Part shown: piece by piece, positions 54,401 to 64,000 of the stretch
How the letters are laid out: each line of letters opens with the position of its first letter
Position numbering within the stretch: the stretch's first letter is position 1
From: Takashimella koratensis
Taxonomy: Eukaryota; Basidiomycota; Tremellomycetes; Trichosporonales; Tetragoniomycetaceae
Direction: 5' to 3'
NCBI GenBank assembly: GCA_003116875.1
Contig: BCKT01000014.1
Coordinates: forward strand, 70,149 to 134,148
DNA: 64,000 bases
Notes under the pieces: generated by a model
The model's input: only the letters and a program-made list of their open reading frames with translations
Told to the model about the DNA's origin: nothing
Databases searched by the model: none
Made by a program: the position numbers and the translations under genes

Positions 54401-57400
54401 GACAATGATGATGATGATGAGGATGAAGAAGAGAGTGAAGACAAGAACAGCAAATCAAGCAGTAATCGAAGATCAAGGTTGCTTGCGAGCCGAGGATTGA
54501 CCGACGAGGATGATGACGAAACGAGCGACGATGAGACTGATTCAAATACGGATTCGGACGCACAAACTGCCGCCGACCCGTCAGAGCAGAAAGAGAGGGG
54601 CAGGTCGACTCGGCCGGTTCCGATTACGATGAACGTGAAACAGTCTACATCGGTCACGGGGACTACGACGGATGACGATACGAGTGTGCAAAGGATTCTG
54701 TACATCCAGATGGAGTTTGTGGAAAAGGTGAATAAAGAACGAACGTCTCGGTTGGATGGAGGTAAATGCTGATGATTGTGGTTTGCGTCTGAAGCAAACA
54801 CTTCGAGAAGCGATCACCGCGGGATTGGAGGAGGAAGAAGTGTGGAGACTGCTTGTGCAGATCTTGCAAGCCCTAGCGCACATGTCGTCTTTAGGCATTG
54901 TTCATCGAGGTGAGCGCTTGCTTCTGTGCTTTTTTTTCGATCAGCTTGCCTTTTCGATAAACTCTGCTAATTCATTCTCTGTAGATCTGAAGCCATCCAA
55001 CATCCTCCTGGATGCCAACGGCAACGTCAAGATTGCCGATTTCGGTCTCTCCACCACCGAGATGACAGCCGTCGAAGCCAGTGCGGGTTTACACCAATCC
55101 ACCGACTTTTCCGACCGCACTTCCAACATTGGCACGAGTCTCTACATTGCACCCGAAGTTTCCGTTTCGCGGTCGTACAACGAAAAAGCCGACATGTACT
55201 CTCTGGGGATCATTTTCTTCGAGATGTGCTTTGCGTTCAAGACGGGGATGGAGAGGGTGAGAACACTGAGTGCACTCAGGACCCCAGAGGTGGTGTTTCC
55301 CCCGCCGGCGGCGTGGCCAGTGGGGCATTTACCGAATCAGAGGGAGATCGTGGCTTGGTTGCTTCGACACGACCCAACAATGCGACCGTCAGCGACACAG
55401 CTGTTGACGAGCCCGCTGGTGCCGTCGCCAGAGAAGCGCAAGGAGTTTTACGACAACGCCATCGCTGGTGAGTACCGCTCGAGCAGTAGTCAAAAGGGGA
55501 CGATGAGCTTCGAATAGCCATGTGCTGATTTTCTCTTACCCTTCAATACAGAACTCACCAACCCGCGGTCGGCGCAATACCCTGCCCTCATTGATGCTTT
55601 GTTCGACTCTCGCTCCCACACCCACTCGTCAGCCATCGACACCCGGCTCGACGACTACACCTACGACAACGACTATGATGGGGAGCTCCATGTCTGGCTT
55701 ACTGTTGTCATCCGCCGCCTTTCAGACCTCTTCCAACGACACGGTGCGGTCGACCACTACCTCCCTCTCCTGATTCCGGAGTCATCGCTGCTCAATACGT
55801 TCCCGGACCTCACGTCCGTCAGGCTCGTGGATCAGAGTGGGAAGATTGTTCAGTTGCCGAGCTCGGACCTGTTGGCCATGGCAAGGTCCGCGTCCAGGAG
55901 ACAGATCGAGAGGATTAAGAGATATCATGTGGGGAGAAGGTACACGGATCATCCAGCTGGAGGGCAACCGAGAATGTCAGGTGAAATCACGTGAGTGGTG
56001 ATAAGTTGATGTAGCATGAAGAGATTCGAGACTGCTGCGAGGCCATGGAAGATATTTGACAAAAAGGAGTTGTTACTACGAGGAGTTTGGCTAACAACTT
56101 TCCAGGTTCGATATCATTTCACCTATTCGATCACCTGTCGCCGAGGCCGAACTACTCGATGTTGTCGACAAGGCTATTTTGGAGTCCCGAGGTGCCCGTA
56201 ACCCTTTAGGTGACTACGAATTCCATGTCAGCCACGAGTCAGGTGAGTGTCTGCATCCCCTGCCCCAATTACAACCAGCGAGCTCTATTTATCAGGTCCA
56301 ATGATTAGCTGATAGCTGATCGGATACGTATTCAGTGCTTGCCACTATCCTGGCGGCAATCCCGGACCGCGCGAGACCACAGGTTCTCAAGACGTTCAAA
56401 GCTATTGGAGTGACTGTAGGGTTCTCGCATACCCGAACGTCGCTGGCGAATGTCTCGGGACTGCCGAGGCAGCTTCTGGATGATCTCGAGCAGTGTACAG
56501 TGATCGGTGAGTTCAAATCCTTGTAGTGAGACTGGATGCCAGCCATACAAGTCCGTTACTGACATCGTTCAACTTGCCCCTGTTGACACGATCAGACGAC
56601 TTTGCCGTTGTTCGGCGCAAACTCGAGACTATCTTCGCATCCTCACGACGCAAACTTAGCGCCGCGCTGGACGAAATGGCGACTATCATCTCTCTTGCGC
56701 AAGCGTGCGGGGTTAATCGCAAAATCTTCTTCCGCCCCACGCTCTCTCGGAACGCCGAATTCTTCCGTGGCGGGTTCATGTTCGAGTGCGTTCGTCGCAG
56801 CAAACAGCGCGAGGTGATTGCCTTTGGAGGCCGGTACGACTCGCTCCTGGAGCACTTCAAAGAGCCCGCACGACAGATGCAGCCGCCTCGGAAAGTGTAC
56901 GGCGCAGGGGTGTCGGTCGCAGTAGACCACCTGGCGCGCGTGGTGCGCAAGTACGAGTCGGCGCTGGCGGAGCGCTTGATGACCAAAGCAGAAGAGGAAG
57001 AGCGGTCGTTTGGATACTGGAGTCCAGCGCGGTGCGATGTCTATATCGCTGCGACACCAGGTGTGGATCTCGCTGCGCGCGCTGCGATCGCGGGGGAGCT
57101 GTGGCGATCCGGCGTCCGTGCGGACTTGCAATATGATGACGGGCGTGCACTTGAGGAAGTTTTCCTTGAATGCGTGGAACAAAATATTCTATTCCTAGTT
57201 ATCCCTCGTGCTGCGTCGAGACCGACGGTCAAGGTACGGAGTATCCTACGGAGGTCGGAGGATGAAGTGGGTCGAAACGAGCTGTGTGCTCACTTGTGTT
57301 CGGCGATTGGCGAACAGAGGCGGATCGACGTCAACTACGCAGCGGCAGAAGGGTCGGTCCCGATCCCGCAGGCTCAGGCGGCAGCCGTCGCTGCGGCAGT

Positions 57401-58202
57401 AGGTGGGACAGGAGGTGGTGGGGATTCAGCAAACATGGGAAGGCAAGGAGAAGTAGATATTAGGCTCGTGTTGCCGCCAGAACCGGTGAATATAAAACCG
57501 AAACAGGCGAAACCGGTCCGAAAGTTTAGACACGTTACCAAATCGGTCTACTATGATAAAGGTGAGTGGAGGGGAGTAAACCAAGTTTGGCTGTCGGAAA
57601 GGTAGTCGTCACTGCTGGGATGGACGATAGCTGATGGTGATCACCCAGCAAATGACTTTGCAATGTCCGTCCGATCGACACTTCCCATTATCGGCGTCGA
57701 CCTACCTCCTCTATTCCTTAGCCAACTGACCGCTGATTCGAGCTGGGTGAGCGACGACGAGACCTGGCGAGCGCATCTGTCTTCCTTGCCGACTTCGGAA
57801 CGTCGGTACGCCGACGCGGTACGTGACGCTGTCCGGTCTGTGCGTTCGGGTGGGGGTGGGGGTGCGATTGGGTCTGGAGCAGGGGGAGGGGCAGGCGGTG
57901 GTGGCGGAGGACCCGGAGGAGGTGGGTTCGGGTTCGGGTTTGGGAGTGGAGCAGGCGGACCAGGTGGGCCAGGAGCAGCAGGAGAGAGAACGGCAGGAGG
58001 TGCAGGAGGAGTGGTCAGTGGAGGAACCATAGCTCGCGACACGAGTTCAAGCGATAATGTTTGGTTGTTTGCGCTAAGAGAAGCTAGAGTGAGTTTTCAA
58101 GGTCTGACAAATTATTGTGCGGCAAAAAAAAAAAAGAGAGAGCATGGAAGAAGCTGATAAGGATATTATATTCAGGGGTTCTTGCTTCAGCTCTCAAAGT
58201 GA
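51422..58202 (+). CDS. GCN2: eIF2-alpha kinase Gcn2
   Basis: Senses uncharged tRNA and stalled ribosomes and phosphorylates eIF2-alpha, slowing bulk initiation and inducing the general amino-acid control response. About twenty short exons. Domain order: RWD (NEPNKAVQDEELEALRAIFE, DDWHDVPP) that binds Gcn1; a charged helical linker; a degenerate kinase domain (FYSGLQGKKRVESLAGEITR, KRDIWHAGLLLLQMLFGTQC); the active kinase with VEFLGKGGFGEVVKARNKLD, AIKKVKL, IVHRDLKPSNILLD (split by an intron after HR), IADFGLS and GTSLYIAPEV; a HisRS-like domain (RGGFMFECVRRSKQREVIAF, FGGRYDSLLEHF); and a C-terminal domain ending near DNVWLFALREAR. The kinase insert is a long Asp/Glu/Ser-rich stretch (DDDDEDEEESEDKNS), usual for Gcn2. 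Unusual is a Gly-rich insert of about 60 residues (57850-58030) in the C-terminal domain. One intron (before 54796) uses an AAG acceptor. Confidence 0.95.
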
Positions 58203-58651
58203 TACCGCACTCGACCGACTGATACTTGATTCTCTGTCGTAGTGACAACTCAATCACTCGCATTTGCACCTTGCAAGGATCTCCACACCTCTCTTAGATA
58301 TGTAAAGCACGAGTACCTTATTTCCAGTCCCCACTGTAAACTTTAAACTCTCCCCACTCTCTCCCCTCTACACCCCGCTCTTGGTCTCTTCTCATAGTTA
58401 CCCTTTTGGATCTATTTACAGTACATGTACGGCGGCGTTGCTGCTCTGTCTCGTTTTGTTTTCTTTCAATCTTGTTTTGTTTGCTTTAACCAATGCATCG
58501 ATATTCTCTTTCTCGTTGCTCATTGCTCGCTCGTTTCACTTTCCCATCGTCCACCCGATCACACCAATCTCTTATTGTATATCACTCTCTCATGCTTTCC
58601 CATGAGCTAAACACAATCTACAAAATCTCTTATTCACCTCACCCATCAAGC
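58203..58651. other. Convergent 3' intergenic region
   Basis: GCN2 (+) and RPN2 (-) both end here. T/C-rich sequence; open frames on + at 58381-58610 are low-complexity and not called. Confidence 0.5.
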
Positions 58652-61600
58652 TTAGAAGTCAAACTGGAAGGGGCCCGGCATGGGCGCGTCCCAATCGTCC
58701 CCTTGAGCTGCGGAGATCGCCGACGATCCATGAGTCGTAACAGGTGCGTTCTCACTCTCTCCACCTGCACCCGCCTCGGCCTGTCCGTCTCGAGCAGCGA
58801 CCTCGTCCGCCGCGGCGCCACGGGGCCAGAGAGCCGCGTCGAGCTCAATGTACTCGACTTCAGCCAAGGCGGCGTCGGAGCTAGGAGTGTCGGCGAGGAC
58901 GACGACTTTGCCGCTCCATGCAGGTCGAGCGCGACCGTCGGCCCGGCGATCAGACTCGTATGCTACAGTGTCCCCGACCTCGCGCAGGGGTCGGAATCGG
59001 TGTCGCAAGGTCAGAGGAGGTTTAGCCGACGTAGCTGGCGCGGTGGCAGTTGTGCCGTCCACCGCAGCCTCGGTGGATTCGGCAGCGGCTGCAGCAGCCG
59101 CAGGAACCGAAGCTGGCGATGAAGCTGACGCAGTGTCGTAAGGTCCAGTGATGAACGGGAGCTGAGACGGCGTGACGCGCGACATGTTGGTCAAGTAAGA
59201 CAAGCTGGGCTCGGCGGGCTTGCGGGGCTCCTTGTCCTTTCCATCCTTCTCCTTGGTCGACTTGGATGTTTCGGCCTCGTCGATCTTGTCGTCCTGAAGA
59301 GTGTTCATTCGATATCAGCAACCCGCACTCCCCATGGCAAAGTCTAGTCCCAACTCACCGTATCCATGGCGTCACCCTCGGCCGCACGCTTCGACTTGAG
59401 CCTCGCTTGCGCTTTGGCCGTAGTCGACAACACTGCCGCCTTTGTCTTCTTCTTCTTCTCCTCGGTCACAGGCTTCGCCGTCGACGGGTAATCAAACATG
59501 CTGGGCCTCGCCCACGACGTGAACCCAACCTTGGGCACCCGAAGCTCTCCGTCCACAGCGATAACCGTTGTCGGGGTGAACGTGAGACCAAGGAAGTGGG
59601 CAAGCGGGAACCAGTACCAGAATTGAACGAACATGGCCATACCCACGACAGCCTTCATATCGGGCTGACCAGCACGGGTAGCGAGTGAAATGGTCATGTT
59701 GCGACCACCTGCATCGATGATACCCTGAGCGAGGGAAGCACCGAATCGGGCCATGGGGTCTTCGTGTTTGTCTGCGACAATCTTGGCAAACAGCTCACGG
59801 ATAGTCGTGACCTTGGAGCATTGAGCCTCGCTCTGTTGGATAAGGACCATGGCAAGGGAGATGTATGCGCCTTGGCGGACAAAGTCGACGGGGTCCTTGG
59901 TGAGGGGTTCAAGGAGGTCGATTGCGGCCTGCATCGGGTCAGTCAATGGGTCAAATGATCTGAAAAATTGGCTCCGTTCAGCAACTCACATCAAGACCAG
60001 TACCGGCACAAGAGATACCCAGGGCGAGGGTGGCGCCATGCCTAACATGAGGGTTGTAGCTTTCAGACAAGAGCTGGACGACTCGTGGAACCTGGGTGTA
60101 GTTGCGGAACAGGACAAAGCCGAGAGCAATGACAGCAGCACGGCGAACATCATCGTTGACATCGGAGACGGCAAAGTGAAGTAGCTTCCCCACGACGCCG
60201 TTGTCGCCAGTTCCCACGTAGGCCATGGCGTACGCAAACATTCCCCCATATCGGAGGATCGCGTCCTGTAGATACCGATCAGCATTGATACTGGAAGTTG
60301 AGTCACTAATTCCAATACACTCACATTGCTCTGGGTGAGCCTGTTGATGACCGGGTCTGCAGCGTCGCGCTGGTCAAACGACATTAGAGCGAGACCGACA
60401 GCGACACCGCGAACGATCTTCTCGTGCTGCGTCTCGCCAGCGTAAGACAACATCTCATCGATCACACGCTGGTTTCGGTGAGCGAGCATGACAAGACCCA
60501 TCGCGTAACCGGCAGCCTCAGACGACGTCGCGTTGTCCTGGAACAAGATGTTTTTGAGCTCGTCGTAGATGTCTGCAAGAAAAGGACTCGAGTCAGCACC
60601 AGGGCCCGATCACGACCATGTCCAGCTTAGACTCACCTTCGTCACCAGTTGCAATCGCGGCAACACCGAGACCGAGAGCCGCGCCGTGCTGGACAATCGC
60701 GTCGTTCCCTTCCGCCAAACCCTTTCGCAGATCCTGCTCGGCACCCTGCTTTCGCCCAGCGTAGATCAAACCAAGGGCGAACAACGCACCACCCTCGCTA
60801 AATTTGGACGGAGCAGATCCACCAGGGAGGTATGGCCTGACGTGTCGGATACCGTTGATGTATGAACCACGGTGGATCAGGCCGAGAGCGGCGGTTGCCG
60901 AGAACTTGGCCCAGTTGGAAGCTCGACCAAGGAAGTCGAGGTTTTCCCGCAAGAAACGGTCAGAGGATGTCCCGCAGTGGGCGAAAGCGTTGGTAAAAGT
61001 GATTGCAGAGTGGTAGATAGAGTAACGGTCCTCTAGTGAGTCCTGGAAGTGAATCAGTGACTGTCCTGCACTTGACCAGCCTATCGAACTCACCTTCGTG
61101 ACTTTGAGAATAGACATGTCGGTGTGGTTGTTCTTCTTCAGGAAGTTGAGGAATAGCTCGGCTCCGCGAGACCCGTTGAGGATTTCTTCGAGCGTTGTGC
61201 GCACTTCTGGGGTTCCTGACTAATGACTGGTCAGCTCACAGAAATTATCAAGATGACAGCGAGATGACTTACCGAACCCTCGACACCCCAACCACGCTCA
61301 GCCAGCTTGGACCGGATCTTCTCCAAGTAGCCCTGCGACGCCATTTCGGTCAAGTCAAACGCGATCTGGTAAGCCTCGAGGCGTCCAGCGTCCCCTTGCT
61401 CCAGAAGGTCGGCGATACCATTGGCGGCTGCATCCCAGCTACCGGCCTGGACCCAAATCTGGGTGATGGAGTTGTAGTCGGGAGGCGAGGTCATTTGGAA
61501 TAACTTGAGCAAGAGGTCGAACAGCTGAATGTTGTCAGCGAAGGGACATGATGCAATATGGTTTTGCCGATGATTTGAACATGAGATTACTCACGCTTGC

Positions 61601-62501
61601 ACGGAACGACTCTGGCCAAGCATCACTACCGCCTGCCCCACCGATCGCCTCGGAAAGGATGTACCTCAGCAAGCTTTCATCGTGGAGGACACCGTCGGAC
61701 GACTTGGCGATCTTGCTCCGCGATGAGCTGGCGGAAGAAGAGGAGGTAACGCGGGAGGAGAGGTAAATGCTCTCGATGAGGCTGAGGCGACGAAGAGACA
61801 GTGCGAGACCGATGGCCTGTTCCAATACGTCAGCAGGCGTTCAACGAGCGGAGGAAATACATACAAGCTTGGCACCCTCAGCTGAACCGTTGCGAACGAT
61901 GCCCTCGATGATGCGCTCGAGTCGCTGGTCAATAGCGCCGTCGGAGTGAGTCAACGCGATCGCGCGGTCGATGCAACCAGCTGAGGTCGTGTGAGCGGTG
62001 ACGCGGTCAAACAGGAACTCGAGTTAAGAGATTACCACTTACCAAGGATCGTCTGCTTGAATTCGCCGTCCGTCTCAGTCTCGAACACGGACTCTGCGTT
62101 CAGCGCGAACTGGACAGCTTCGTCAATCTCGCCGAGGTAGTAGTAGACTTTGGAGCAGAGGAGAGCAGCGGAGGGTTGGTCCTCGGCCGCAAGTTCTCGT
62201 TGTTGAGGGTCGGCAAGTGCTTCGCTGTAAAGGAGATTGTCAGCTAGTATCGCACATTGGAAGATAGCTAAGACTACCCACATCCAAGCTAGCTCTTCAC
62301 TGATCTCGGCCCAAAATTCGTCTACGATGTGATTGAGATGTTGCAACGCGCGACCGCGGATATCTTGGTCGTCATCGTGGAGCAAGGCGAGTGAGCCGGC
62401 TGGAAGAGGTCAGCGAATGCGTTACAGGCGATAGAAAGGCGAGAAAAAAGCGGAGAGAAAGGTGACCCACCTGCACTGGTTGTCCTCGCTGGCACGGGCA
62501 T
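58652..62501 (-). CDS. RPN2: 26S proteasome regulatory particle non-ATPase subunit Rpn2
   Basis: Large scaffold of the proteasome base; its PC-repeat solenoid holds Rpn13 and contacts the ATPase ring. About eleven minus-strand exons from the short first exon [10 protein letters not shown] (ATG at 62501) to TAA at 58652. N-terminal helical repeats: [62 protein letters not shown] repeats: [117 protein letters not shown] and [20 protein letters not shown]. The C-terminus has a Lys-rich [19 protein letters not shown] block and [20 protein letters not shown], and ends in [10 protein letters not shown], resembling the Rpn13-binding tail of Rpn2, which is Pro/Phe-rich. Confidence 0.95.
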
Positions 62502-62785
62502 GGTGATAGGGCGGTGAGAGAGGTAGAGATAGGGTTGGAGATGGGAGGGGAGGGGAAGGGAGGTGGATGGGAGGGTGGATGAATGACTATGGAGGTTGAC
62601 AGTCGCGACGACACTGACGCTTGCGCGGTAGGGAGTGGTCACGTGATGCAAGGCTGCAAGGGATGAGTGTGGCAGCGGAAGCAAAAAGAGGGACAGACGC
62701 GGAGATTGCGTGAGTCTCCGGGGATGATGACATTGGGGAGATTGTTTGCGGGGACCCCAGGAACCCGATCTACCATATCGATCGG

Positions 62786-62819
<34 letters not shown>

Positions 62820-62964
62820 CGACGGGGATCGATGACCTTGTGCCGGGCGATATTATCCTCTCTCTCCCTTTCACCCTCTACTTCATAATAGACACTACTC
62901 ACCACACGGTCTCGGGCGAGCTCAGAGCATACTGGACATTGGGCAGCTACTATCCTCTTCCATC
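62502..62964. other. Divergent promoter between RPN2 and OLE1, with a GT microsatellite
   Basis: 463 bases between two divergent start codons. A run of about 16 GT units lies at 62786-62818. Pyrimidine/purine-rich flanks; no exon seen. Confidence 0.6.
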
Positions 62965-64000
62965 ATGGCAGTCCCTATTACCCCGCCCAGCGCCCGATCG
63001 CAGCCCAGCTTCCGCCAGCGCGAGGAGCACTTCAAGGGCAAGATATGGTGGTGTGAGTTGCCGGGAAGCATACCACCCTCATTGCCCCTCGAGCTGACTC
63101 TTGCACCTCGTTCCTCTGCAGCTAATGGGGTATTGTTCACCGGTACGTCCCCCGATCTCCACCCCTTCCATACATCGAGCCTGACACCCCTGTTCCCAGG
63201 CGTCCACATCTTCGCTCTCGTCGGCGTGCTCTATCTCTCACCCTTGTCTCAGCTCGACCTCCGTACGGCCGTCCTCTGCTTCATCAGCTGGCAACTTGCG
63301 AGTTTTGGGTAAGCTCTTGCCCTTCTTCCCTCGTCACTGGGACCCAGCTGACCATCGCTAGAATCACAATAGGTAGGTTGCATCTCCTCCTGATAGGAGA
63401 CCCAGCGGGCTCACTCTACAGGCTATCACCGACTATGGTCACATCGGGGGTTCACCGCGACTTTGCCGCTGCGTATGGTGCTCGCCTGGATGGGCTCTAT
63501 GGGGTTCCAGGGGAGCATCAAGTGGTGGGTACTTCGACACCGCCTCCATCATCGGTGAGCCCTTTGTTCTCACGCCCTCGCCTTATCCTCGTGTCATCCA
63601 CACCCAACGCCCTCCTCGCTACCCCCTCCTTTCCCGCTCCCCAACTACTCCTTATCGCAGTCCGCAGTGAGGTCACTGGTTGCCTACTAATCGGAGCAGA
63701 TTCACAGATAGCCCAGTACACGATCCATACTCAGCTACGCTGGGACTCTGGTGGTCGCACTGTGGTTGGATCTTCCGCAAGCCCGTCTACCCGCGGATGA
63801 AGCTCATCGATCGCTCTGATCTTGACGCTGACCCGGGTGAGTAAGACGGTCTTTACTCCTGTTTCAGCGTTTGGCGCCTTTGACAGCGGCATCCCTTTCA
63901 CACACTGTATGTTGCTGACTGACCCATCCCAGTGGTCCGCTTCCAACACAAATACTTTGTTCCCCTCGCTATTTTCTCGGGCCTCGTCCTGCCTGCGCTT
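62965..64000 (+). CDS. OLE1: Acyl-CoA delta-9 fatty-acid desaturase, cut by the right window edge
   Basis: Introduces the first double bond into palmitoyl- and stearoyl-CoA in the ER membrane. The reading frame starts at the ATG 62965 (MAVPITPPSARSQPSFRQRE) and splices through several small exons: HFKGKIWWSNGVLFTG, VHIFALVGVLYLSPLSQLDL (membrane segments), ITIGYHRLWSHRGFTA with the first histidine box (H-x4-H), MVLAWMGSMGFQGSIKWWVL, then RHRLHHR with the second box (H-x2-HH), FTDSPVHDPYSATLGLWWSH and RKPVYPRMKLIDRSDLDADP. The frame is still open in VVRFQHKYFVPLAIFSGLVL at the end of the window. The third histidine box and the fused cytochrome b5 domain, typical for fungal Ole1, would lie beyond the edge. 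Confidence 0.93.

Noticed and set aside
1..64000. tRNA, rRNA or CRISPR elements
   Set aside because: No tRNA B-box with matching arms, no rRNA core sequence and no regularly spaced direct repeats were recognised on either strand.

Overview
The window is nuclear DNA of a filamentous or yeast-like basidiomycete fungus, most likely an Agaricomycotina/Tremellomycetes relative. This is inferred from dense genes on both strands, many short introns (mostly about 45-100 nt, donors GTGAGT, GTACGT or GTAAGT), single-copy core eukaryotic genes, and a BAH-PHD chromatin protein. I see no bacterial operons, rRNA, tRNA or CRISPR. Exon models below were built by hand from splice consensus, frame closure and recognisable protein motifs; most close exactly in frame.

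Left part (1-11.6 kb): a mitochondrial complex I accessory subunit (NUXM-like), phosphomannose isomerase, a BAH-PHD chromatin reader preceded by a long polypyrimidine repeat, and (minus strand) an AVT1-type vacuolar amino-acid transporter.

Middle part (about 12-32.3 kb): an accessory island of genes without recognisable family. Only phosphomevalonate kinase (ERG8, 15.2-17.0 kb) inside it is a core gene. The rest are lineage-specific multigene families in local arrays. Family Q has two minus-strand copies, one decayed. Family P has five plus-strand tandem copies sharing a candidate Cys/His metal-binding module and a conserved intron-phase series; copies 2 and 3 carry disabling lesions. Family R has three intronless plus-strand copies. 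The family names P, Q and R are mine. This expansion-and-decay pattern is the main novelty of the window.

Right part (32.5-64 kb): a dense core-gene region. It holds a large DH-BAR-SH3 Rho GEF, RPB4, a sucraseferredoxin protein fused to an adrenodoxin-type ferredoxin, the mitochondrial tRNA 2-thiouridylase, UTP23, a SUZ-domain RNA-binding protein, eIF3h, GCN2, RPN2 and the 5' part of a delta-9 fatty-acid desaturase cut by the window edge. Several are divergent pairs with short shared promoters: Suc_Fer fusion/thiouridylase, UTP23/SUZ, eIF3h/GCN2 and RPN2/OLE1. The eIF3h/GCN2 pair couples two translation-initiation genes, and GCN2 has a four-codon upstream ORF overlapping its own start.
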